Below, one piece after another: positions 10,803 through 22,065 of a stretch of DNA of 64,000 nucleotides. Below the pieces are notes generated by a model, which searched no databases, was not told the DNA's origin, and saw only the letters and a list, made by a program, of their open reading frames with translations. The position numbers and the translations under genes were made by a program. The number at the start of each line of letters is the position of its first letter. Positions within the stretch are counted from its first letter, which is position 1. The DNA is from Taeniopygia guttata (taxonomy: Eukaryota; Chordata; Aves; Passeriformes; Estrildidae), in contig NC_133034.1 of the NCBI RefSeq assembly GCF_048771995.1, positions 4,493,501-4,557,500 of the forward strand, written 5' to 3'.

Positions 10803-13469
10803 TGTCCCCCCAGCGCCCAGCTCAGGGGTTTGACAGCAGCCAAGGGATGTGCATCCCGTGGGGGAAGAAGGTGCTGGTATTTCCTGTTGCATCCCAAGCC
10901 AAGGCTGGGCATGTCCCAGGTGTTGAGTCCCCAGTAACTTTGGCCTGTCCCTCACATTGTCTAAGTGAAATTCAGGATGCTCCTAACCTCCTGCTCCCAG
11001 ACCTTTGGGTGTCCTGGGGTTGATTGGGATTTCAGCAAAGCCGACACCCAGGGCCCGAGTCAGAACCACCCAGCTGCAGGGACCTCCTGAGTGCTGGTCC
11101 CTGTGTGGAGGTCAGCAGAAATGGCTCTTCCTGCAGCTGCCAGGAAACAAAGATCCACATTTCCAAGGCAATATGCACAGGGAGCTCCCCTTCCTCCTCT
11201 GCCCCATCTACCCCTGCTCTTCATCTCCCCACTCCGTGTCTCACCCTTCCCAGGGTCCTCACACACCCCCAAGTCCTCAGCAAACCCAAGCCTTTGAGAA
11301 GGAAAACTTTGCTCAGGTCTACCTAGCTGGGAAAGGGCTCAAAACTATGGAGAAAGGATCCAGCCCTGCAGCAGGACCCTGCAGGGATCAGCAGGTCCAT
11401 GCTCCACATGCCATGTGTTCCATGGTGCCAATGGGATATTTGCAGAGTTGGGAGATGAGCTGCCAGACCACGTGGCCCCCAAACTCCTGAAACCAGCAAA
11501 AATGACCAGGGAGATCATTTTCTTGCCTTCCCCCTAAATTTCATTTCTTCTCTGGGAGGAGGCTGAGCTCTCCCTTGTCACTCACAAAAAAGCCCTGTGG
11601 TTTCATTTCCTCCATTTTCAAGGAAGTTTGATGTATAAAAATCAAGAAGGAGAAGAGAGAAGCAAACAGGAGTGGCAGAAGCTCACAGAAGGGCAAAATT
11701 CCCATGGCATTGCTCAAGGGCACACAAAAGGCTGAGACCAGCTGATGACCATAAATTCCTCATCCCAAACCCTGCCACGAGCCTACACTCAAAAATCTCA
11801 CCTGGTGCTTGGAGACATGGGAGCTGGCAGAGCTGTAACACTGGGGCATCCTCAGCCGTGACCACACTCTGGATCGGGAGCTCTGGGAGATCTTCTGATG
11901 AGATTCCTTTTGGTGATGCCCTGGGGGTCACACCAGCTTCCTCCTGCAGCCCAGCAGGAACCGGCAGAGAAAACAACCTGCTCATTCCCTGCCTTGCCCC
12001 CTGCCCATCCCCAAAGCCAGGGCAGTGTGACCCCGTCCCCAGCAGTCCCACGGGCTGGCAGAGCCCCTGCAGGGCCCATCCAGCTTTCCCCCACCCCGCT
12101 GTTCCTGGAAAGCTGCCCCACTTCAGGGCTGCCCCACGGCTCTGTGCTGGGGCAGCAGTGCTGCTGCTCTTCACACTTTCCCCACATCCTGCAGCCGGAT
12201 GGTTCTCAAAAGGTCTTGAAGCTGCTGTTTGGTCCCCTCCTTTTCCTCCCCTCACACCCCCAGCCAGTCCTCTCAGTAAGGATTTGGTATGTGCTTTGAG
12301 AGGGGGTAATTTATTTTTTAATACCTGCACAGTGAAGGGACAGGGATTGAGCTGGCAGGAGCTGCTCCTCTGATCAGCCCTTCAGGAAGCTCCAGTGCAG
12401 CTCCATGGCACGGGTGGGTTAAACTGAAGGGCATTCAGCTGCTTGGAGCCATGTCGAAATGTGCAATTCCTGCAGCTGTAGGAGAGGACTGGGAATCCCC
12501 TTATGGTTTTACACCCAGTGAGCTTCTTCCGTTCCTCCCACCTCCTCCTCCTCCAAACAATCTTTTTTCCCTTAACAACCTTCAAATTGTCAAACACAAC
12601 CCAAGAGCAAAGCTGTGATAAGAGGGCAGGCTCCCAGTCTCTCCTGGAATGCACCCAGCAAACAGCAACCCCATCACTGAACATGTGTTTTCCTGCAGGA
12701 AATGTGATTTATTCCCAAGTGGGAGCACCAGAAGGGTCGCTCATGGTTCACACAGCAGCAGGACCTTTTGAGTGGGGGAAAAGGGAAACAGAAATATTTC
12801 TCCATGGGCTTCTTTGACTCCCACTGGGATGGAGAACTGGCAAGAATTTAAAAAATGGTTCTGCAAGGGATGATGGTGCAAAGCATCGTTAATTTAATTT
12901 ATTTTATTTAATCACCTGCTCAGGATAAAACAAGGGAAGCCTGAGGTCTCCTGTATCTCAGGAGCTACCAGCCACAGTAGTTGCCTTTAATTTAAGAGGA
13001 ACTATGAACACAAAAAAGAAAACACAATTTGTTCCTTGGGCAAAAGGGAAAAGCTGAAATGGAGAGCTCAGTGCCTGAAGTTTAAACTTGAACTCTGGAG
13101 TTTCATCTGGCTGAATTTCCCAAAGGGAGTTTAACCCCAGGGATAGCTAGGGATGTGTCCCCTCGCAGGGTGGTGCATTGCTGCACAGGAGTGTGGGCTC
13201 AGAGAGCCCCAGCGCTGCAGCAGGGCTGGAGCTCTGCAGGAAGCACAGCTCCCCTCGGGGCAGCTCCTGCAGGGGAAACCAAGGGATAAAAACCAAGGAT
13301 TTATAATCAGCCTCAAAACCATCTTTTCCCCCAAGCTGTGCCGGAACCACCTCTCTGCTGCTTTACCTGGGTCCAAGGACGGGCACATGCCAGCTCTTGC
13401 ATCTGTCAGTAAAGCTCCAGGCTCTGCTTTTGCAGCAACTCGTGTGTCTGGGAGCCTCTGGAGCCCAGC
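10803..13469. other. Intergenic, no gene recognised
   Basis: Mixed GC with many short chance frames. I see no splice-bounded exon, repeat family or RNA gene that I can support. Confidence 0.4.
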
Positions 13470-13690
13470 ACCCTCCTCTGGGAGGACTCCATTCCACCCC
13501 CTGCCATGGGCAGAGACGCCTTCCACTGTCCCAGGCTGCTCCAAGCCCTGTCCAGCCTGGTCTTGGACATTCCAGGGATCCGGGGGCAGCCACAGCTTCT
13601 TGAGCAGCCTGTGCCAGGGCCTCACCTCCTTTACAGCCAGGAATTCCTTCAATGTATTTCCAGCTCTCAGCAATCTCCTAGTCCTTGCCA
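13470..13690 (-). mobile_element. CR1 LINE 3' fragment lacking the terminal end
   Basis: Starts inside the family consensus (ccattccaccccctgccatg) and continues with gctccaagccctgtccagcc, cagccacagcttcttgagca and gccagggcctcacctccttt. Confidence 0.75.
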
Positions 13691-15057
13691 GGTTTTCTGA
13701 TGGAAAGCAGGGTTCAAAGAAGACTTCTTTGAAGCCTGCATTAGTTCTGGGCTGTTCTGAGCAGAGCCCTGGGCTTGCTCACCCACCCTTGCAGCCTCGT
13801 GCTGGCTGCCAACACCAGAGGAGTTGAGGCTATGGGAGATCAGGGAGGAGGGAGAGGCAAAAATCCCCCAGACTGACAACATGCAACAAGCCTGCAGGGA
13901 GCCAGGTGAACTGCCGCAAAAACAACTGGGAAAATTATTTCTTTGGGCTTGGAGGACATTTGATCAAGGAGCTAAACACCAGTCAGGAGCCCCACAGCAA
14001 GAACTTCATAGAAGATCCCACCTTTGACCCCTCAGTCCCCAAAAGGTGCCCATTTCCTCTATGGGACTCAGAAGAAAGGCAGGAACAGGACTGAGTGGGA
14101 AGCAAACCCAAGTTCCTGAGAGCACAGGGTGGGAAGGGAAGAGGGATTTTTGGCTGAACACTGGCATGGATGCCTCTGAGAGCTGCCTCCAAAGGGAGTG
14201 AACTTCAATCTGCTGAGGCCTCAGAGGGGTGTGGAAGGCACCAGAAGTCACCCAGCCTTTGCAGTTAGCACCACCATCTTCATGTTGTTTTCTTTTTTGC
14301 GTGTCTATTAACAGTTTGGTTTCTCAAATAAAGGTGATGCTTTTCATTTCCTCAACAGCCGCTCTCCTTGCCAGGAGCATTTGTTGCACACGTAAAGCCA
14401 TGGCAAGGACATCCAGATATTCACACACAAGAACAGGTTTTAAAATCCACTGTTAACAGCTCTGGCCTGGCATTACAGTGTTTAACACATCCCTCTTCCA
14501 GCGAGCGAGGTGCTCTGTCCTCTGCCTCACCCTGATTCCCACAAGCAGCCCTGAATTCAGCCAAAGAGGGCTCTGTCCTGAGGTGGTTTGGTCAGCGGCT
14601 CAGCCACAGCCCCTTCCCAGACCTGGGGTGAGGCTCTACCCAGTTCCCTTCCCTCAGGCAGCTCCATCGTGGTCACTGCTCTTCCTGCTCGGCCTGTGAA
14701 TGAGGAGGAAGCGGCTGGAGAGGGAGAGCTGCAGGAGGGATCTCATTTCCCCCTGCCCTGCCTTTGGCACTGCTCGCAGCCCTCACGCTCCCGCCGTCCC
14801 CAGGCCGGGGTTTGGGGGCTCCTCGGGATCCACCACCACGAGGCCGAGGTGAACTTCTCCTGGCAGAGCAGGAGAACATCTGGATCACTTGGTCTCCAGA
14901 ACACAGCCTGCAGCAGGATGTGCTGGATGCTGAAGCAGCAGAACCTCGTATTTCTGAGCAGCTGGAAGCCAAGTGCATCCACCCCCTGGCGATCCAAGAC
15001 AGCCCAGATGCCCTGGAGAACAGCATCTGCAGGAGCTCAGTGCCCAAAGCCAGAAAA

Positions 15058-15235
15058 GACCTCTGATCTTTTGCCAAGAGTGGTTGTGGCTGCCCCGTCC
15101 CTGGAAGTGTTCCAGGCCAGGTTGGACAGGGCTTGGAGTAGCCTGAGACAGTGGAAGGTGTCCCTGCCCATGGCAGGGGTGGGACTGGATGGGCTTTAAT
15201 GTCCCCTCCAACCCAAGCCATCCTGTGATTCCTCC
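15058..15235 (+). mobile_element. CR1 LINE 3' end fragment, sense
   Basis: Reads ggttgtggctgccccgtccc, ggccaggttggacagggctt, gtccctgcccatggcagggg and ends ccaagccatcctgtgattcc, the CR1 3' terminus. Forms an inverted pair with the copy at 15456. Confidence 0.85.
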
Positions 15236-15455
15236 TTGATCTCCTCAGGGGCTGGAAAGCCCCACAACCAGGTTGCTTTTGTCTAGTTTGGACTTTGATT
15301 GCAGTTAGAGCTGAAGGAGCTGCCCAAGCTTTTCCCATAGGATTGCCAAACGTGTGGATAAATTGACCTTTTTTGTACTGTACAATAAAAGAAAGCATTG
15401 AAAGCAATAAACCCCCCGACCCCTCTACTCCAGCACATTAACTGAAGTTTTTTAT

Positions 15456-15692
15456 CATAGAATCATGGAATGGTTTGGGTGGGAAGGGACATTAAAGGCC
15501 ATCTTGTTCCACCCCTGCCATGGGCAGGGACACCTTCCACTCTCCCAGGCTGCTCCAAGCCCCATCCAACCTTGCCTGGAACATTTCCAGGGATGGGGCA
15601 GCCACAGCTTCTCTGGGAAACCTGTGCCAGGAGGGAAGAATTTCTTCCTAATATCAAATCTAAACCTCCTCTCTGTTGGTTTTTAGCCTAAA
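15456..15692 (-). mobile_element. CR1 LINE 3' end fragment
   Basis: Begins catagaatcatggaatggtt and contains ccatgggcagggacaccttc, gggatggggcagccacagct and gaatttcttcctaatatcaa. Well preserved. Confidence 0.9.
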
Positions 15693-16784
15693 ACTCTCAA
15701 GGCTGGAGGCTGTAAGTCACCAGAAGGAGAAGGTTTGGACAAGTCACTGGTGTGACATCATTCAGGAATGCAAATTGTAACAAAAAAAAAAAAAAAATAC
15801 TCCCATCTGCAGCCCCAGGAACTCCCTCCCTGCTGCTGTTCTGCTTAAGAGAAGTGAGTAATTCAGTCATGAACGCAAAGGGAAGTGAAACTCTCTCAGC
15901 GCCTTGCAGAGCTCAGCATGTCCCACCCATCTTCCTCTCTGGCCAGAAGGGCCAACATCCCTGTGCCACAGCCTGCCCTGGCAGGCAGATCTTTTGGAAG
16001 CAAATGCACCCTTTCAAAGCCCTCTTTTCCCAGGTTTTCAGCCATGGGGCACAGCATCCCTGCATTTCTAGCACATTCCCCGAGGGACAAGGGACAAAGC
16101 CTGTCTGTGGGTTTTGGGTTTGGAGTTGGAGCATGCTCTAGCCCTTAGGACACATCCCTTGGTGTTGGGTAAGAAAACAGGAAAACTGCCAGGATATTTC
16201 TGTGGGGTTTTAAAACAAACTCTAGCACATGACACCACTGTAGCACAGGTGACATCAGTGCTGTATCCAAAATGCCATCCCTGGGAGGGACTGAAAGCAG
16301 TCCCACCTCTCAGTCTGGGGCCTGAATCAGCACAGGAGTGCAGGAGGGGGGAGGTTCAGCCAGACACGGATCAATATCAGATCTCCCTCCTGCTCTCCAC
16401 GTTCCTGCCGGGAAGAGCAGCTCACACTGCCAGTAAAGTCACATCCCAGAGCTGCACAGCGCTGTGGGGTGAGGTGGGCATGAAAAACCTCCTGATTTCC
16501 ATCCCGCACACTCTCCTGAGTCCCACTAATGGTCCAACTCTGATCCACTTCTGCTCGTGTCAATTATTTACCCAGGAATAGATCAACGCTTATGCTGAAG
16601 CTGAGATGACGTCTTTTGGCTGCTTCCAAAGCAAGATCCCACCCTCCAGCTCTGCTCGTGCACAAGACCCTACAGAAGGGGTCAGGTGCCCAATGTCAGA
16701 TGGGACCCGGTGTGAGGACAGTGGCCTGTGTCACCTGAGCACAGAAAAACAAAAAAAAAAGCCATGAAAGAAACCCAAAAGGTG
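15693..16784. other. Intergenic, no gene recognised
   Basis: Contains a run of about 16 A residues near 15781. Otherwise unique sequence with no supported feature. Confidence 0.4.
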
Positions 16785-16893
16785 ATCTGGAACTGGCAAA
16801 GGCTGTACAGCCTGGTCTAGTGGAAGGTATCCTGCCCCTGACAGGGGCTGGAACTGGATGAGTCCTTTCCAAACCAATCTGGATTCCATGAAA
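16785..16893 (+). mobile_element. CR1 LINE 3' end, short degenerate fragment
   Basis: Blocks cctggtctagtggaaggtat, ctgacaggggctggaactgg and a 3' end near ggattccatg are recognisable though diverged. Confidence 0.65.
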
Positions 16894-19314
16894 AATGTTA
16901 AGCCCTGCAGTATTTGAATACAATAAAAAAGCATTTTGGCCAACATCCATTTCCTTACTAGAAGGTTTGTCCAGCACTTTATAAAGCCACATATTGGAGC
17001 TGGCAGAGTTTACTCTCTTAGATTGCTATTTAGAAGTGATGGGGTATGGCTGAGTTCTTCTAAGCAAGGGAAGCTCCAGATTTAAAAAGGCAAAATAAAT
17101 CAAGCAGACATGAAACCACTGCAGGTAGCTCACACCACATCTGTCAGTGCAGGCTTGAAGGGAAAATCCTTTTGATTCCTGACTTGATAAAATTGCAGAA
17201 GAATGAACAACACTTGTAACATACATTGAGTTTCATTTCAAAATTCCCTTTCAATTACTTTGCAATCAATTGCAATGGATTTAAATAAAAATAATCTTTT
17301 GCTGATATCACTATTTCCTCATCATGAATGCCTGAGGGGAAGAAAAGCAAGTCTTGGAAAAAGTGGACCTTGAACAACTCTGACATTTTGTTTGAGCTTC
17401 ACAAATCCCTTTCAATCCTTTAAGGTGGTCTTGGAGCTTTGGCTCAGTTTGGTGTCACTAAAAATCATTTTCTGAAATGCAAATATTTACTCAGCCTATT
17501 TCAGGATGCAGGGTTCAAATGAAGGAGTGAACTTCAAAAAATTCTGTGTCCATCATCCACTTCTGTTGAGGGTTTTTAGTTTGGTTTGGTTTTTGAAAAG
17601 AACAGGAAGTAATTGTTACGGGAGAAGGTTCCACACTAAAAATATTTATTGTTCTCAGCACTTGTTTGAGCAGAAGTCAAGGCTCCCACAGCTTTGCCCT
17701 CTCGTGGGCAGATGGGAGAGTTCCTTTGGTAGTCACACAGCCTCATCCAACAGTAGGAAAAAACCTGCTTAGGGGATGAATTAGCAGGTCCAGCAGCACT
17801 ACAGGAAAAGCCTTCTGTGTTCATTCATTGCTTCATTCTTTTTTTTTCCTTTCAATCATACTTTAGCATAAGGTGGGCTACTGTCACTTACAGAGTCAAG
17901 CATGGCCACTGCCAACCCCCTGAAAACCTGCTCTTTAATTGTACAAAGGATCTTAGTGCAATTTCAATAATGCCGTTTTCTGTCTGCAGATTTCACTGCA
18001 AGTAAGTGAAAAAAATTCACTTACACATATAGGAGCTATTTATAACACGTAAAACCTGAAATATTCACATGGAATTACATAGCTTAAGGAATGACTGAGG
18101 GCTGCTCACCTCTTAAATACTTTGAAAAAACCAGTTTTGCATGATCAGACTATGATCAGGCCCAGTGTTATTTTAACTCATTGCTGCTGTCATCAACCCA
18201 GCAAAAATGGAAGAGGAAAAAAAATAGAGGCAGCCATCTGGAAACACACCCAGTGTGCTCAGGGAATTTAGAAATGTAGATCAGAGTTAAGCAGAGGGAA
18301 AAGTTGGATTTCTCTCTGTCACATTCGGAGGCAGGCAGGGAAGAGCACAGCCACAGCACCGGGGCCATCTGCTCCTGCCTGGGTTTGTCACCTGAAACGT
18401 GGCCAGGAGGGACAGGACTAAGGGGCCTTTGCCAGGGGAAGTGCACACAGGGCTCCCAAAAATGTACATTTACTGCAGCCTTTCAGCTGGGGTAAAAGCA
18501 TTTTCCCAGCTGGAGTGTCCCAGCCCAGCACGAGGCACCAGCAAGGCCAAGAACAGCTCTGCCCCCAAACCAGTGACCACACCGAGCTCCTCACCTCCTC
18601 AGAGATGTGACAGGGACAGAGGACTGACTGTTCAGCTCCCAACAGATTTCACAGCACACTCCGACCACAAGGAATTCTGAATTTTATTAAAATGACAGAT
18701 AAAATGCTCACTTATCCCAAAATCCTGTAAGATTCTAAAGCAAAGACCTGTTAATCTGACTGATTTCTGTTATTGGGGCTGTGAACACTTGATGTTCCCC
18801 CTAACCAAAGCCCTTAAACCCCTGGTCAGGGCAGGGAAAATACCCCAAACAACTGCTCAGCTGACCCTGAGGTACCTCAGGCTACAAAAACCAACTCTGC
18901 CTTCTTGGCAAACCAGCACCAAACCTCTCTGCTCCTGAAGGAGGTGTCAGCCAGGATTTACTGCTTAAAAGCAAACTCTTGGTGCACAGAGTTTGGAAAG
19001 CACCTCAGAGCTCAAACCCACAAAACTTCTTCCTAAAAGCACTGTGAAATACTGAATTTCCTCAGGGAGAGCTAAGGAAGCAGCAGGAAGCTGAGGGGCA
19101 GTGACCAAACCACCCCAGCTCCAACCCACAGGCCTCCAGCAGGCAGGAATGCCTTTCCCAGAGTCAGGAGTGAGCATCCCTGTTTCAGAGGAGGCAATTT
19201 CCCAAGCACAGCTATCAGATTCCTAAGTTTCCAAGCCCTCCCTAGCCACTCAGACTCTCTCTTTTCCAGCAGTCACACAGCAGATCACACAGCCCCAATG
19301 CCTCTGTCCTCCTG
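16894..19314. other. Intergenic, no gene recognised
   Basis: AT-richer, no long frame with splice signals. No RNA gene seen. Confidence 0.4.
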
Positions 19315-19682
19315 TGAGTTAGTATATTTTTTAAAGATTTCTTTTATAGAAGTGTATAGAGAGAAGGAAATTTTTTTTTTTAATGTAAAATGTACTTAAG
19401 AGAATTGTTTCTGTAGGGTGATTATTTGATTCAATTTTAGTGAAAATTGTTTAAGTTTGATAACTAATTAGATTTACTTGTGTTTAAACTTTAGAGAACA
19501 GGGTTATGAGTTGTAGGTAAGTTAGATATAGTAGTTAGAGAAAGTAGCATATAGTTTTAACATCTTCCTTTATATAGTATATTAATATATTATAACATAG
19601 TTATAATAAAGAAATCATTCAACCTTCTGAACTGAGTCAAACATCATAATTCCTCCCATTGAGTTTACCTATATTTACAATA
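19315..19682 (+). mobile_element. Solo LTR of an endogenous retrovirus (fossil)
   Basis: Very AT-rich block ending ataataaagaaatcattcaa ... tcaaacatcataattcctcc, a 3' half resembling songbird ERVK-type LTRs. The 6-bp sequence ctcctg occurs at both flanks (19309-19314 and 19683-19688), supporting the borders and a class II element. Strongly diverged, hence older than the LTR at 4220. No internal part remains. Confidence 0.65.
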
Positions 19683-19785
19683 CTCCTGGGGCACCAAACT
19701 GCAGGTCCCTTCTTCCCATCTGTGGGATTCTGCAGATGCCATTCCAAGAATCCACACCAATAGATCCTTCTGAATGATAGCAGAG

Positions 19786-19791
19786 TTTATT
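19786..19791 (-). terminator. FBXO45: Candidate FBXO45 polyadenylation signal
   Basis: Reads AATAAA on the minus strand. It would give a 3' UTR of about 2.3 kb from the stop at 22066, in line with the long 3' UTR of mammalian FBXO45. The interval 19.8-22.0 kb holds no other recognised gene. Confidence 0.4.
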
Positions 19792-20561
19792 TTAATATTT
19801 TGTACAGCCAGCATTGGTCTCCAGGAATAAGTTATAATCTTACATAAGTGAGTCCACCCAAACCCACCCTTAAGGAATGTTCAACTATCAGCATTTCTGA
19901 TTTAGAGGGAAATTATTTAGAGGCCAAGATGCAGTCCGAAGAATGGGAATCAATCTGAATTTTTGATTAAAACTCCTCGGAATTCTCAGGGTTTCCTTGC
20001 CTCTAACTGGATCATGGACAACTGCAGAGGTTGCACCTTTCAGGACTGCACTGAGAATACATTCATCCTGGGGACTATTTATTTTCCTGAACTGGGCAGG
20101 GTTTTGTTTCCTTTATCCCCAACTCTATGCCCCACGGTTCTGCTCTGCAGACACTTAACAGTCCAGTACAATCAATGCCTGTAACAGATTTGTCCGGGTA
20201 CTTGGATGCCCATTCCACAGCCTTTATTTGGCTGCTCTCAGCAGCACCTAAAACACCTCCACTGCTCACAGCACATTCTGTCTGGTGCAGCAAGAGGAAC
20301 AGACCTTGATTTGCCTTTCAGCAATGAACACACAAAACAAATAAATACTTATAAATCCTTTAAATGGTAGCAACTTACACAGTTCCAGGGCAGAACCTGG
20401 TCACCTACCAGGCCAAAAGCACTCCAAGGCAAAGCCTCACTCACTTCCTTGAGGAACAGGGAGGGGGATGAGCAACAGCTCAAGAGGAATTCCTGTTTCT
20501 TCCATGCTCAGAGAATTGCCAGTGTCTGATACCAAGCAACTCACATTCTCTAGCACAAAAC

Positions 20562-20590
20562 CAAACAAACAAACAAACAAACAAAAAAAA
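20562..20590. repeat. (CAAA)n microsatellite with A-rich tail
   Basis: Five to six tandem caaa units followed by an A run, in the presumed FBXO45 3' UTR. Confidence 0.85.
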
Positions 20591-22065
20591 ACAAGCAAAA
20601 GAAGTTGTATAAACATTTCCTTCTCCCTCTCCAAAAAGCAACTCTGAAACAACCCTGACAGCCCAGGGAGATGCCAACCAGCGCAAAACCAGAGTCATGA
20701 GCCAGCCATGGGTCCCACAGCCTTCCTGTCCTGTTAAAGGACCCATCCAGGGCTCCCTACAGACCTTCCAGCCTCACAGGAAAGACGTTTCACCAGGAAT
20801 TCCCTCCTCACTACCCCTGGCAGCTTCCTAGCCTGCACAAGCCAGCACACGGGCACGCCTGGGGGTGGTCAGGACAAGGCTTTGGGAAAAGCAGTGAAGA
20901 GCACAAACATTGAATGTGATTCAGAATCCCCATCAAAGAGCTGGTGAGAGTTTTACTAGTCCTGGGCAGGTGAATGTTGGGGTACTGGGGGATTTGATTC
21001 AGTTAAGAAAGGTTCAGGCAAGCCTTAAAGCTTTATAAAGCAACTGAAGCTGAAAGTAAGGTCTGGTTGCAGAAGCCCAATGCTCCTTCCACATTATGTT
21101 GAGACATCTCACAGGAGTGACTAGCAAGTGAGAGGGGGAGAGGAAGGCAGGCTCAATGATGTGCTCAGCCTTCCTTCCCCGAGGGGAGTGCGAGTTCTGG
21201 TGAAAGGAAACTCACGGGAAAAAGGTTTTTGTTTCCTACAGAGAACAAACCTGTCACTGAAGCCATGGAAACTTTCACAGGAAACAACCCCAAGTACCAC
21301 CACACTCCACAAGAGCATCCCAAGACACATTACAACAGAACTGCACTGACATGAAGGCTGTACACCTGTCCCAGGTGTGTCCTCTGGTGCCAGGGAGGGG
21401 GGTGATTTTTTTTCCCTTTAAGAAATCCTGTCCCAGTTAGAATAAAGCAAACCCTTTCTTTTAACTGTTCTTTTCAACGTTTTCTTTATATACAATCCTT
21501 AAAATACACTTAAAAATAGCTGCACACATGTTGTATGGTTATACCAGAGAAGGGCAGTTGCACAGACCATGCCTCTCAGGACACTAAAAACTGTAAATAC
21601 CCGCAGCAGCCCCGCTCTGCTCCAGCCCCCATGCTGGCTCCAAGGAGGGAAGGAAGGAAGGAACAAGCAGCTTGGAAATGGGAGTCTCTCACAAAACACG
21701 CCACTTACACATCCCAGGGTAATTTCCTCAAGCATTTTTGTATCAAGTCCTTTCTTAAATGTTTGAGGTCACACTGCCATTTTAGCAATAAAATCTGTTG
21801 CGACATGCATGTGTCAGCTTCCCACTCAACCAACTGCAGCCCTGAGGATTTTTCTGGCCTGGTAGAAAGAGGAAATGTAACACAATTTCTGAAGGATGGC
21901 TGGTCCTCCGTTTCCAAACTCCATGTGGCTCCCTCGATGGCTCTTGGACACACACACACACTTTTTTTGTTCTTTTTTTCCTCTAATACACGTTTCCCTC
22001 TAACCAACATGCAGATTTCTCCTCCCAAACATCCACATCTCGACGTCCCAACGGAACAATCCATG

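Noticed and set aside
9986-11023. 345-codon plus-strand frame upstream of NRROS
   Set aside because: Crosses the tandem repeat and the palindrome, has no domain I recognise and overlaps equally long frames on the other strand.
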